Below, piece after piece: positions 27,508 through 36,117 of a stretch of DNA of 64,000 nt; the first letter of the stretch is position 1; each line of letters begins with the position of its first letter. Below the pieces are notes generated by a model. That model was not told where the DNA came from and searched no databases. It saw only the letters and a list, made by a program, of their open reading frames with translations. Origin of the DNA: Shewanella aestuarii (GTDB lineage: Bacteria > Pseudomonadota > Gammaproteobacteria > Enterobacterales > Shewanellaceae); NCBI RefSeq assembly GCF_014647215.1, contig NZ_BMOT01000001.1:1-64000 (forward strand), in the 5' to 3' direction. The translations under genes and the position numbers were made by a program.

Positions 27508-28082
27508 CCAATAGTACCATGATATTCGCGCTAGCATGTTTATCTATGCTAGCTGTGAGTGACGGTTATGCTGACGAAAAAAGTCTTATTGATGTTAATG
27601 TCGCTGAATTTACTAAAGCCGACATTGCCTCAAATTCTAATGATGTTGTCCCTGAATCCAAGGTTTCAGTCGCACAAGAAAATGCGCTTAAACAGCCTGA
27701 TGATAAAGTGGTTAATGTTAGTGATGACAAGCCTAAACGTGAAACTGATTTAGTCGATGGTCTTATATTAAATCGAGCGATGACTCGATTTGGACACAGA
27801 TTTTACCGAGAGTTTGTCAGTGCTTATCGCAATATTAATGGTATGAGTGATCATAGTGGCTTGACTATTGTCGAGCAAGCAACCGCAAGAAGTGGCAGTA
27901 AGATATTGGTACTACATAATAGAAAAGCTATTTTTATTACGTTTGTGTCTCCAGCCTCACGTAACTTAGACGAACAAGCCGATATGGCAGCAAAAAGAGT
28001 CAATGTTTCTCTACTGCAATATCAACAACAAGCACAATGGAATGCATTCTCAGACCCTGATCTTGCATCCGATGAGTTTTAG
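27504..28082 (+). CDS. csgE: Curli assembly chaperone CsgE, with long N-terminal insert
   Basis: Protein of 192 residues, compared with 129 in E. coli. After the signal peptide (about 1-23) there is an extra polar segment of about 60 residues (about 24-82, rich in Asp, Lys, Val and Ser). The CsgE core follows: GLILNRAMTRFGHRFYREF, LTIVEQATARSGSKI, AIFITFVSPASRN, and the C-terminal DPDLASDEF. CsgE caps the CsgG pore in the periplasm. It starts with GTG overlapping the csgD stop by 4 bases. Confidence 0.9.
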   Translation: MTNSTMIFALACLSMLAVSDGYADEKSLIDVNVAEFTKADIASNSNDVVPESKVSVAQENALKQPDDKVVNVSDDKPKRETDLVDGLILNRAMTRFGHRFYREFVSAYRNINGMSDHSGLTIVEQATARSGSKILVLHNRKAIFITFVSPASRNLDEQADMAAKRVNVSLLQYQQQAQWNAFSDPDLASDEF

Positions 28083-28094
28083 CAGGGAAAGCAA

Positions 28095-28499
28095 ATGAAA
28101 AAGTTAATACTATCTCTGGTTATTTCAGCCTTGAGTTTACCCATTAGCGCAACACAGTTAGTTTATACTCCAGTCAATCCATCATTTGGTGGTAGCTATC
28201 TAAACGGCGGTTACCTTTTGGCGAATGCATCGGCACAAAATAAACATCAAGGAGGCTCAAGTTATACTCCGCCTACAGCATTAGAGCGATTAGCTGGCTC
28301 TTTACAATCAAGACTAATGAGTCAACTGTTTAACGATGCTGCTAATGGCGGTGAAGGTTATTTAAAAACTGATGACTTTGAAATCAATGTGGTAAATGAA
28401 GACGGCTCACTTCTTGTTCATATCACTGACTTGTTGACTGGTGAAACAACCATCATTGAAGTTGGTGGTATTGTAGGCAATACCACGGTAGGGGGGTAA
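28095..28499 (+). CDS. csgF: Curli assembly protein CsgF
   Basis: Protein of 134 residues (E. coli 138). A signal peptide of about 20 residues ends PISA, followed by TQLVYTPVNPSFGGSYLNG, the conserved N-terminal segment that plugs the CsgG channel, and a C-terminal part with LVHITDLLTGETTIIEVGG. It links CsgG to CsgB at the surface. It lies 12 bases after csgE and touches the csgG start. Confidence 0.94.
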   Translation: MKKLILSLVISALSLPISATQLVYTPVNPSFGGSYLNGGYLLANASAQNKHQGGSSYTPPTALERLAGSLQSRLMSQLFNDAANGGEGYLKTDDFEINVVNEDGSLLVHITDLLTGETTIIEVGGIVGNTTVGG

Positions 28500-29353
28500 T
28501 GATGAAACGGATATTTGTCGGTTTATTTATGCTTTTTCTTACTGCTTGTTCATCCATTGATAGTGAGTTTGAAAATATTCAAGCCTCAACAAGTTTGATG
28601 CCTAAAGGTGAAACTTACTACGATCTAGTCAGTTTACCACCGCCACAGGGCAGTATGGTTGCTGCAGTTTATGATTTTCGAGACCAAACGGGTCAATATA
28701 AACCTATTCCATCGAGCAACTTCTCAACAGCAGTGCCCCAAAGTGGTACGGCTTTTTTAGCACAGGCATTAAATGACTCAAGCTGGTTTATTCCAGTTGA
28801 GCGTGAAGGGTTACAAAATCTATTGACTGAGCGCAAAATTGTCAGAGCGGGATTAAATGGTGATGCTAGTAAGTTACCTCAATTAAATAGCGCACAAATC
28901 CTAATGGAAGGCGGGATTGTAGCTTATGATACCAATATTAAAACTGGTGGAGCAGGTGCCAGATATTTGGGCATAGGAACATCAGGTCAATATCGAGTTG
29001 ATAGCATTACCGTTAATTTGCGAGCGGTGGACATTCGCTCTGGGCGGTTACTTAGTAGTGTAACAACGACTAAATCTGTGGTGTCGATAGAAATTACCGC
29101 AGGCGTGTTCAAGTTTATTGATGCGCAAGAGTTACTTGAAGCCGAAGCGGGTTACACGTCAAACGAGCCAGTAAGCTTGTGTATTGCTGCTGCAATAGAA
29201 AGTGCAGTGGTACATTTAATTGCTGATGGTATTTGGAAGGGCTCTTGGAGCTTACTCGATCAATCTTCAGGTGTTAAAAACACAATACTACAAAAGTATT
29301 GGTTAGAGGCCCATAGCGAACAACAGGTGAGTGCACGTATAAAACAAAGTTAG
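28499..29353 (+). CDS. csgG: Curli outer-membrane secretion channel CsgG
   Basis: Protein of 284 residues (E. coli 277). A lipoprotein signal ends with the lipobox LTAC (Cys about 17). The CsgG domain follows with MVAAVYDFRDQTGQYKP, FIPVEREGLQNLLTERKI and ILMEGGIVAYDTN. CsgG forms the nonameric outer-membrane pore for curlins. Two adjacent ATGs (28499 and 28502) are possible; the first overlaps the csgF stop by one base. It is the last gene of the operon. Confidence 0.95.
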   Translation: MMKRIFVGLFMLFLTACSSIDSEFENIQASTSLMPKGETYYDLVSLPPPQGSMVAAVYDFRDQTGQYKPIPSSNFSTAVPQSGTAFLAQALNDSSWFIPVEREGLQNLLTERKIVRAGLNGDASKLPQLNSAQILMEGGIVAYDTNIKTGGAGARYLGIGTSGQYRVDSITVNLRAVDIRSGRLLSSVTTTKSVVSIEITAGVFKFIDAQELLEAEAGYTSNEPVSLCIAAAIESAVVHLIADGIWKGSWSLLDQSSGVKNTILQKYWLEAHSEQQVSARIKQS

Positions 29354-29401
29354 TTGTAGTCTCGTTGCCGCTTAAATTTGCCACTTTATTTAGTTCTAAT
29401 C

Positions 29402-29440
29402 AACAGGCATCCACTTTGGATGCCTGTTTACTTTGTTTTA
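29402..29440 (+). terminator. Curli operon terminator
   Basis: Perfect 12-bp stem AACAGGCATCCA / TGGATGCCTGTT with a 3-base loop, then TACTTTGTTTT. Confidence 0.88.
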
Positions 29441-29544
29441 GCCTAGAACATTTGAGCTAATAAAGCTGATCATTTCATACCTCATTATTCAATGTAGGAA
29501 CCTTATTCAGTAAAGCAAGCCGTTCAGCAGGTTTTACTCGCTGA

Positions 29545-31305
29545 TTACCCTAGCCATAATGTTGTTAAGTGCTTATCTGTTAAACTCAAGGCGACAGTGT
29601 CTTTAATTGCTGCTTGAATTGTTAACTCGCCTTGCATCAATTCGTCACGTCTAAACCAGTGCAGCTTAATTGTTTCACCGATAGGGTAATGCTGGAGTAA
29701 CTGTTCAAATTGTCCATTAACTTGCAGGTTGTCAGCGGCTATGAGTAAATCTCCTGCGCTCAGACCCGCTAGATGGGCAGGACTGTGTTGATTAACCGAG
29801 ATAACTTTTAGTCCAAGTCCTTCTGGCTTCACTTTTGCACCAAAACCAATATTAAAGCCTTTTACTTTATTGCCACCGTTATCGTTCGCACCTTCACTGC
29901 TTCTAAAATGCATTTCAATGCCAACTTTAGCCAGTAATGGGGCTAGCGGTAGGTCATCGGTGTGATATAAAAAGCTGAAAAGTTCGTCACAATTACGGTT
30001 CAACAGTGATTCAACAATACGCTGATGGCTTTGATTGTCTGTACCTACTCCAGTTAAACCATATTCTTGCCAAAGTATACGCATGACATCATCTAAACTT
30101 TTTTGTCCCTCGGTTTCTAACCTGATAGTTAAGTCTAGTAACAGGGCAAATAATGCTCCTTTGGTGTAATAACTTACAATGGCATTAGCGGCATTTTCAT
30201 CCTGCTTATAAAATTTAGTCCAGGCATTAAAACTCGATGACGCCAAACTTTGTTTAAAGCGACCTTGACTGCGGTAAACCCTTGTCATGGTTTCACTGAG
30301 TAAGGTTAAATAACTTTCTTGATCAATACAGCCGCTGCGGTAAGTAATGAAATCATCAAAGTATGAGGTAATTCCCTCGTAAGCCCATAGTTGTTCGGTA
30401 TAGCTTTCTTGGGATAAATCAAACGGCGTAAATTGAGCCGGCTTGATGCGTTTGACATTCCAACTGTGGAAATATTCGTGACTACAGAGTGACAAGTAAG
30501 TGCGATAACCTTTATCAACTTCGCCATGTTCATTTTTGGGTAAATCGTTGCGAGAACACATTAACGCCGTAGAGGCTTTGTGTTCTAATCCGCCAAAACC
30601 ATTATCTAATACCGTGGTCATAAATACGTAGCGTTCAAACGGTGCTGGGGTGCCAAAAAAGTGAATTTGGTACTCGCAAATTGCTTTTAAGTCTTGTTTC
30701 AAACGGGCCATATTAGCACGATGTTTGCCACTTAAAACGATATCGTGTGGAACGCCAGCGGCGATAAATGTATCAATGGTTAAGTCACCCATTTCAACGG
30801 GGTGGTCAATTAAATCATCATAATTTTCAGCGCTGAATTCACCAAAACCAAATTGTTCACCAGCTACACGTGACAAGCTAGTGGCTATTTTCCATTGCGC
30901 CAATTCACTTAATGCAGGAGGAGCAATCGTCACATGTTGTTTATCTTGCTCTAGCCCTTTTGCGGCAAGAAAAACCGAACTGCCATTGAAAAAACCATGG
31001 TTGGTATCCAAATGAGCGCTACGAACGGATAAGTCCCATGCATAAACTTGATAACGCAGAGTGATTGTGGCGGTTTGATTAGCGACTTGCCAAGTTTGCT
31101 TATCCAATTGTTGAAAGGGAATGGCACTGTTATTTTCATCAAAAAATTGAATGTCGATGATGTTTTTAGCGAAATCTCGGATCATGTAACTGCCAGGAAG
31201 CCAGGCTGGTAAACTGAATATTTGATTGCTTTGGGCATTCGTTAACGTGGCAGTTATGGCAAATAAATGGGCTTTGGGATCGATGGCATGAATATGATGG
31301 TGCAT
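29545..31305 (-). CDS. M61 family glycyl-aminopeptidase-like protein with PDZ domain
   Basis: Protein of about 586 residues. It has an N-terminal beta-sandwich (HIHAIDPKAHLFAI, LPGSYMIRDFAKNI), a central gluzincin domain with HEYFHSWNVKRIKP (zinc HExxH) and the downstream Glu in WAYEGITSYF, and a C-terminal PDZ domain (GLGLKVISVNQHSPAHLAGL). No signal peptide is evident. The family releases N-terminal Gly or Ala residues. The start is uncertain: the homologous region begins at MHHHIHAID (31305), while in-frame starts at 31341 and 31392 extend it without a clear ribosome binding site. Confidence 0.88.
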   Translation of the reverse strand: MHHHIHAIDPKAHLFAITATLTNAQSNQIFSLPAWLPGSYMIRDFAKNIIDIQFFDENNSAIPFQQLDKQTWQVANQTATITLRYQVYAWDLSVRSAHLDTNHGFFNGSSVFLAAKGLEQDKQHVTIAPPALSELAQWKIATSLSRVAGEQFGFGEFSAENYDDLIDHPVEMGDLTIDTFIAAGVPHDIVLSGKHRANMARLKQDLKAICEYQIHFFGTPAPFERYVFMTTVLDNGFGGLEHKASTALMCSRNDLPKNEHGEVDKGYRTYLSLCSHEYFHSWNVKRIKPAQFTPFDLSQESYTEQLWAYEGITSYFDDFITYRSGCIDQESYLTLLSETMTRVYRSQGRFKQSLASSSFNAWTKFYKQDENAANAIVSYYTKGALFALLLDLTIRLETEGQKSLDDVMRILWQEYGLTGVGTDNQSHQRIVESLLNRNCDELFSFLYHTDDLPLAPLLAKVGIEMHFRSSEGANDNGGNKVKGFNIGFGAKVKPEGLGLKVISVNQHSPAHLAGLSAGDLLIAADNLQVNGQFEQLLQHYPIGETIKLHWFRRDELMQGELTIQAAIKDTVALSLTDKHLTTLWLG

Positions 31306-31522
31306 AGGGAATCCAGTCACTAGAAACGATAAAGATGACATGCTGCCAAAATTGGGGCTTTTACGCAAACTACCGAGATGAAAAACCATCATTAGCGGTT
31401 ATCTTTATTGAAAAATACGATAAACTTAACCCATCTGTATCTTGGCATACACGCTATGGTATACAAAATATGTTTTTCAGATTGCGTTATCTAGACGCTC
31501 TCATTGCAAAAAGGACAAGCAA

Positions 31523-31876
31523 ATGGCCGAAGAAACCATTTTTAGTAAAATTATTCGTCGTGAAATTCCTGCAGATATTCTTTACCAAGACGAGTTAGTT
31601 ACAGCGTTTCGTGATATCTCACCACAAGCACCTACGCATATTTTGATTATTCCGAATCATTTGATTGCGACAGCGAATGATGTGAAAGCGTCAGATGAAT
31701 TAGCGCTGGGTCGTTTGATGACTGTTGCGGCAAAATTGGCTGAAGAAGCGGGTATAGCTGATGACGGTTATCGATTAATCATGAATTGTAATAAACATGG
31801 TGGCCAAGAGGTTTACCATATTCATTTGCATTTATTGGGTGGAAAGCCGCTTGGCCCTATGCTGAGCCGTGGCTAA
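31523..31876 (+). CDS. hinT: HIT-family purine nucleoside phosphoramidase HinT
   Basis: Protein of 117 residues with [18 protein letters not shown] at the N terminus and the histidine triad HIHLHLLGG near the C terminus (about 99-107). The family hydrolyses AMP-lysine and other adenosine phosphoramidates. The ATG at 31523 follows AAAAGGACAAG; in-frame upstream starts have no support. It is the first gene of a four-gene run (hinT, two thioesterases, ycfL), which partly mirrors E. coli hinT-ycfL. Confidence 0.96.
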   Translation: MAEETIFSKIIRREIPADILYQDELVTAFRDISPQAPTHILIIPNHLIATANDVKASDELALGRLMTVAAKLAEEAGIADDGYRLIMNCNKHGGQEVYHIHLHLLGGKPLGPMLSRG

Positions 31877-32388
31877 TGAAAATAAATTCTGATTTTTTCC
31901 CATTAACGGAAGTTGCTACTCGATTTGTTAATCAGTTAGCACAATGTCGCCGATTAGGTTTGTCTGTACAGGAAGCGAGTGAGCATCATGTATTGATAAA
32001 ACTGCCTTATAGCCAAGATATTATTGGTTATCCTGACACTGGGGTTATTCATGGCGGCGTGATAACAACCTTAATTGATACCACTTGTGGCACAGCAGTA
32101 GTGTGCGCAATTTTGAAAAAATACCAGTCATTAGAAATCTCTCCCACACTTGATTTACGGGTGGATTACATGAAGCCAGCAGAGCCGAATAAAGCCGTTT
32201 ATGCTTTTGCGGAGTGTTACCGATTATCGTCAAGTGTGGCTTTTACCCGCGCGATAGCTTATCAAGATAGTATTGATGAACCGATAGCTCATGCTGTGGG
32301 AACATTTATGCGCATCAGCCCTGAAATGGTTGGCGAGGATTTTCGTCAGGCCTTAATGGGTAATTTGCCTGAGGTGAAAAATGACTGA
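31876..32388 (+). CDS. Hotdog-fold thioesterase (PaaI/YigI type), first copy
   Basis: Protein of 170 residues with the hotdog signature GVIHGGVITTLIDTTCGTAV (Gly-Gly and acidic residue in the active-site helix) and LDLRVDYMKPA in the central strand. The family hydrolyses acyl-CoA esters. The ATG overlaps the hinT stop by one base. Its substrate is unknown. It is related to, but clearly different from, the next gene. Confidence 0.88.
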   Translation: MKINSDFFPLTEVATRFVNQLAQCRRLGLSVQEASEHHVLIKLPYSQDIIGYPDTGVIHGGVITTLIDTTCGTAVVCAILKKYQSLEISPTLDLRVDYMKPAEPNKAVYAFAECYRLSSSVAFTRAIAYQDSIDEPIAHAVGTFMRISPEMVGEDFRQALMGNLPEVKND

Positions 32389-32857
32389 TATTAATAAGCC
32401 TTCTGAGCCAGCAGAGTGTCCATCTCTGGATGTGCAGGATGTGGTTAAAAGAGCCATTGAGCTAAATGATTACAGCTATTTGCTTGCACAGGTTCCTTAT
32501 TCGCAATTTATTGGTATGTCGGTAGCGCGTTTTGGTGATGAAATGGTATTTAAGCTGCCAGCCAAAGATGACAACATTGGTAATCCGGTATTGCCGGCTA
32601 TACACGGCGGCGTGATTGCTGGATTTATGGAAATGTCAGCTATTGTGCAATTAATGGTATTTATGCAAGCCAAAAAAGTGCCCAAAATAGTGGATTTTTC
32701 AATCGACTATTTACGAGCAGGTTTACATCAGGATACCTTTGCTGAGTGTAAAATCACTCGACAAGGTCGACGAGTTGCAAATGTGAATATCAATTGTTGG
32801 CAAAATAACCGCAAGCAGTTAATTGCCACAGCAAGAGCCCACTTTTTGATTGACTGA
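32381..32857 (+). CDS. Hotdog-fold thioesterase, second copy
   Basis: Protein of 158 residues with the same fold: PAIHGGVIAGFMEMSAIVQL as the active-site helix region and KIVDFSIDYLRAG in the strand. The order and the 8-base overlap with the preceding gene suggest the two act as a pair, possibly a heteromer, since hotdog enzymes work as dimers or tetramers. Confidence 0.87.
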   Translation: MTDINKPSEPAECPSLDVQDVVKRAIELNDYSYLLAQVPYSQFIGMSVARFGDEMVFKLPAKDDNIGNPVLPAIHGGVIAGFMEMSAIVQLMVFMQAKKVPKIVDFSIDYLRAGLHQDTFAECKITRQGRRVANVNINCWQNNRKQLIATARAHFLID

Positions 32858-32879
32858 GTCAACATGTAAAGGAATAAAA

Positions 32880-33275
32880 ATGAAACAGATTACCTATTTT
32901 ATAATATTGTCTATCAGCTTATTACTTGCCGCTTGCGCTAATCATACTTCTGGCATTTCGGCTAACTCTCAGGGAGAGGTTAGGGTTGATAACAGCACGT
33001 TTAGCCGAGAAGTGTCTGTTTCAAATATTAGTTCTCGTCAAGCTGCCGATTTAATTCAAGCCGCGGCACAGATTAACAGCTTGGTAGCGACTGATTTACG
33101 GTTGCAATACAAATTTACCTGGTTTGATGCTGGTGGCTTTACCATAGAAGATGAAGCCACAAGTTGGAAATCATTAAAATTACACGGTAAGCAACAAATT
33201 CAAGTTAATGCGGTCGCTCCGAATGCAACAGCAAGTCGGTTTGAAGTTTATGTGAGAAAAGCATTTTCAAATTAG
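32880..33275 (+). CDS. ycfL: YcfL family lipoprotein
   Basis: Protein of 131 residues with a lipoprotein signal (ISLLLAACAN; lipobox LAAC, Cys about 20). The mature part contains VDNSTFSREVSVSN and LRLQYKFTWFDAGGFTIED, the DUF1425/YcfL pattern. The function is unknown; in E. coli the gene lies between hinT and lpoB. AAAGGAAT precedes the ATG at 32880. Confidence 0.88.
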   Translation: MKQITYFIILSISLLLAACANHTSGISANSQGEVRVDNSTFSREVSVSNISSRQAADLIQAAAQINSLVATDLRLQYKFTWFDAGGFTIEDEATSWKSLKLHGKQQIQVNAVAPNATASRFEVYVRKAFSN

Positions 33276-33292
33276 TGGTTTGTAACATGAGT

Positions 33293-33324
33293 AAATAAAG
33301 CCTGATTATCAGGCTTTATTTTTA
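33293..33324 (+). terminator. ycfL operon terminator
   Basis: AAATAAAGCCTGA / TCAGGCTTTATTTTTA stem with a short loop and a T-rich 3' side. Confidence 0.88.
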
Positions 33325-33371
33325 GTGATAAAAAAGTATTAGTTTTGTCTGTTTCCTGATTAAAATTAAGA

Positions 33372-33377
33372 TATAAT
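33372..33377 (+). promoter_or_regulatory. -10 element of the thiamine uptake operon
   Basis: TATAAT exactly, 13 bases before the riboswitch begins. No good -35 hexamer was found at 17 bases, so the promoter may be activator-dependent or weak. Confidence 0.5.
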
Positions 33378-33384
33378 CCTTGTC

Positions 33385-33493
33385 GCCAAGGGGTGTTTTC
33401 TGCCAGTCACTAATTGACTATTATCAGAAAACTGAGATATCGAAAGATGAACCCTTAGAACCTGATCCGGCTAATACCGGCGTAGGAATGGGC
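33385..33493 (+). promoter_or_regulatory. TPP (THI-box) riboswitch
   Basis: The conserved THI elements are present in order: AGGGGTG at 33389-33395, CTGAGA at 33432-33437, ACCCTTAGAACCTGATC at 33451-33467 and CGGCTAATACCGGCGTAGGA at 33468-33487. P1 can form between GCCAA at the start and TGGGC at the end. It controls the thiamine uptake operon that follows. Confidence 0.95.
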
Positions 33494-33536
33494 CACTTCG
33501 ATGTCATGGATGTGCACTTCTTTATCGCTACCTGCC

Positions 33537-33563
33537 GGATCTCAAAATACATATTTGAGGTCC
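33537..33563 (+). promoter_or_regulatory. Hairpin hiding the ribosome binding site of the thiamine receptor gene
   Basis: GGATCTCAAA pairs with TTTGAGGTCC (10 bp with one G-U), and GAGG, the only Shine-Dalgarno sequence before ATG 33565, lies in its 3' arm. This fits a translation-blocking expression platform for the TPP riboswitch. Confidence 0.65.
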
Positions 33564-33564
33564 T

Positions 33565-35766
33565 ATGCTCCCTGTAAAAACAAAATCTTTGCTTAAATCA
33601 CCCCTTGCATTTGCAATATTAACTGCACTTTATGCTGGCAATCTTATGGCCGCGACCGAGTCTGTTGAACGTGTTGCTCCTGAGTCTGAAAAAATGGAAG
33701 TGATTGTCGTTAATGCTGATTTTAGCCATGTCAGTTTAGATAAAATGCCTTCAAGTGTTACGGTGATTGATGCCCAACAATTAGCAGATGAAGGCGCACA
33801 ACATTTTGAAGATGTTTTAAATTCGATTGCCAATTTTAATTGGTCAGGTGGTAGCTCTCGTCCAAAATATTTCCAAATTCGTGGTGTGGGAGAGCAAGAG
33901 CAATATCAAGGCGCACCAAACTCTTCAGTCGGATTTATTGTTGATGAAATCGACTTGTCAGGACTTGGCATGGTTTCAAGCATGTATGACATGCAGCAAG
34001 TTGAAGTGTTACGAGGTCCACAAGGAACACAATATGGTGCCAATGCACTAGCGGGCTTGATATACCTTAAAAGTAATGACCCTACAGACACCTTTGAACA
34101 TGGCGTTAAAGTGAGTTTAGGTGATGATGACTTACAAACGTTTTCAGGCTTTAGTTCAGGGCCAGTGACAGATTCTGGCAAGCTTTTGTATCGTGTATCG
34201 GTAGAGAAACATGATCAAAATGGTTTTAAAAATAACACTTATTTAGACCGTGATGATACTAACAAGCGCGATGAATTGACGACACGCGCTAAATTACGTT
34301 GGTACGCTACTGATGATTTGCAAGCGGATTTAACTTTGTTACATGCCAATTTTGATAATGGCTATGATGCGTGGACATTGGACAACAATGGCACCAATAC
34401 CTTAACCGATAAACCTGGGGTTGATAATCAGAAAACCACAGGTGTCGGACTTAAATTTTCGTACACAGGCGCGAAATATTTTGAGGTAACCTCTTTAACC
34501 TCATTTGCAAATACAGATCATCAGCACGCTTATGATGGTGATTGGGCTAACCCTGAATATTGGGCCAGCAAACAATGCACCGCATATGATAGTGATTGGA
34601 ATGTGTCAGGCACAGAGCCATGTGTTTATGATTATATTTGGGATAAAGACGGTGAACGCAAAACTATATCACAGGAGTTTCGCTTATCTTCAAATCAAGC
34701 CAGCCGGATTTTTAATGAGTCGACAGATTGGTTAGTTGGCGTATATGCCATGAATTTAAAAGAAGACAATGACTTATATTCTGAATACAACACCTGGCCT
34801 GATGAAGTATTACAATCAAATTACCAAGCGACAAATTATGCCGTCTTCGGGCAATTAGACAGTCAATTAGGTGCTGATTATTTATTATCAACTGGTTTAC
34901 GTTTTGAACGTCGTGACAGTGAATATTCGGATACTAATCAAGATAACTTTAACCCCTCAGAAGATATGTGGGGCGGCCACATTGCCTTATCGAAAGCCTT
35001 GAATGATTCACACAACACATATGCAAAAGTTGCCCGTGGTTATAAGGCTGGTGGTTTTAATATGACCTTACCTGCTGAGTTAGCAGATAAAAAAGAATTC
35101 GATACCGAAATTTTATATAACTATGAAATCGGTCTAAAGTCAGTGTGGCTTGATGGTGTATTCGACAGTAATTTTGCATTGTTCTTTATGGACAGAGAAG
35201 ATCAGCAAGTGGCTGCGTCATTACAAGATCCTGAAAATCCGCAGCGATTTGTACTCTTTACCGAAAATGCCGGCAGTTCAAGTAACTATGGTGCTGAACT
35301 TGATCTTAACTGGTACGCCACTGAAAATTTACAAGTTTATGGCAGTGTGGGTTGGTTGGAGACCGAGTATGGTGATTACAGTTATCAAGATAAATACGGT
35401 AATACCATTGATTTATCAGGCCGCGAGTTGGCGCATTCGCCGAACTTCACTTACAGTGCTGGGGTAACTTATCTAGCCGACTCAGGTTGGTTTGCCAATA
35501 TCAACACCAGCGGTAAAAGTGAGTTTTACTACTCTGATAGCAACGAATCAAAATCAGATCCCTACCAAATAGTGAATGCTCGTTTAGGTTATGAAACACA
35601 AACCTGGTCGGCCTATCTTTGGGGAAGTAATTTATTCGATGAGAACTACGGCGTTCGTGGTTTCTATTTTGGTAATGAGCCCGATATTGATTGGGCTGAC
35701 AAACAGTATATTCGATATGGTGATCCACGTCAGATGGGCGTGACCTTTGATTATAAGTTCATGTAA
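33565..35766 (+). CDS. TonB-dependent outer-membrane receptor, probably for thiamine
   Basis: Protein of 733 residues with a signal peptide (about 1-29, ending NLMA-ATES), a plug domain (about 50-160, MPSSVTVIDAQQLADEG, VEVLRGPQGTQYGANALAG) and a 22-strand barrel ending in the aromatic C terminus VTFDYKFM. The specificity is inferred from position: a TPP riboswitch directly upstream and thiamine genes downstream. The plug and barrel belong to the general TonB receptor family and do not by themselves show the ligand. Confidence 0.9.
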   Translation: MLPVKTKSLLKSPLAFAILTALYAGNLMAATESVERVAPESEKMEVIVVNADFSHVSLDKMPSSVTVIDAQQLADEGAQHFEDVLNSIANFNWSGGSSRPKYFQIRGVGEQEQYQGAPNSSVGFIVDEIDLSGLGMVSSMYDMQQVEVLRGPQGTQYGANALAGLIYLKSNDPTDTFEHGVKVSLGDDDLQTFSGFSSGPVTDSGKLLYRVSVEKHDQNGFKNNTYLDRDDTNKRDELTTRAKLRWYATDDLQADLTLLHANFDNGYDAWTLDNNGTNTLTDKPGVDNQKTTGVGLKFSYTGAKYFEVTSLTSFANTDHQHAYDGDWANPEYWASKQCTAYDSDWNVSGTEPCVYDYIWDKDGERKTISQEFRLSSNQASRIFNESTDWLVGVYAMNLKEDNDLYSEYNTWPDEVLQSNYQATNYAVFGQLDSQLGADYLLSTGLRFERRDSEYSDTNQDNFNPSEDMWGGHIALSKALNDSHNTYAKVARGYKAGGFNMTLPAELADKKEFDTEILYNYEIGLKSVWLDGVFDSNFALFFMDREDQQVAASLQDPENPQRFVLFTENAGSSSNYGAELDLNWYATENLQVYGSVGWLETEYGDYSYQDKYGNTIDLSGRELAHSPNFTYSAGVTYLADSGWFANINTSGKSEFYYSDSNESKSDPYQIVNARLGYETQTWSAYLWGSNLFDENYGVRGFYFGNEPDIDWADKQYIRYGDPRQMGVTFDYKFM

Positions 35767-35804
35767 TTTAATTTTTATGAGTTGCTGAAGTTTAGCAAGA
35801 GAAT

Positions 35805-35829
35805 AGCGACACCTTTGTTAGGTGTCGCT
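35805..35829 (+). other. Intercistronic hairpin after the thiamine receptor gene
   Basis: Perfect 10-bp stem AGCGACACCT / AGGTGTCGCT with a 5-base loop and no proper T-run. It is likely to protect the receptor mRNA or to reduce read-through into the downstream genes. Confidence 0.6.
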
Positions 35830-35850
35830 GATGTATTTTAAGGTGTAAAA

Positions 35851-36111
35851 ATGAAATTAACTGCAGAAATTAGTATGTATCCATTTAATGAAAACTATTT
35901 GGATCCTATCAAGTGGTTTATCGGCCGCGTAGATAGTTATAGCAATATCGAGCGCGTGACCAACGCCATGGCGACCCAAGTTTGTGGTGAATATGCTGAT
36001 GTTATGTCTATGCTGGCCATTGAGATGCAGGCCGCCCATAACAAATGGGGTAAAGCGGTTTTTGTGTGTAAATTTATTGGCGGTGAACTTAATTTAGCCC
36101 ACAGCGAGTGA
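35851..36111 (+). CDS. YkoF-like thiamine/HMP-binding protein
   Basis: Protein of 86 residues with a single ferredoxin-like domain as in the YkoF/MTH1187 thiamine-binding family. Segments are LTAEISMYPFNENYLDPIKW, followed by VTNAMATQVCGEYADVM. No signal peptide is present, so it should act in the cytoplasm, perhaps handing over thiamine between transporter and kinase. It lies between the receptor and pnuT in the riboswitch operon. Confidence 0.85.
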   Translation: MKLTAEISMYPFNENYLDPIKWFIGRVDSYSNIERVTNAMATQVCGEYADVMSMLAIEMQAAHNKWGKAVFVCKFIGGELNLAHSE

Positions 36112-36117
36112 CGATAA

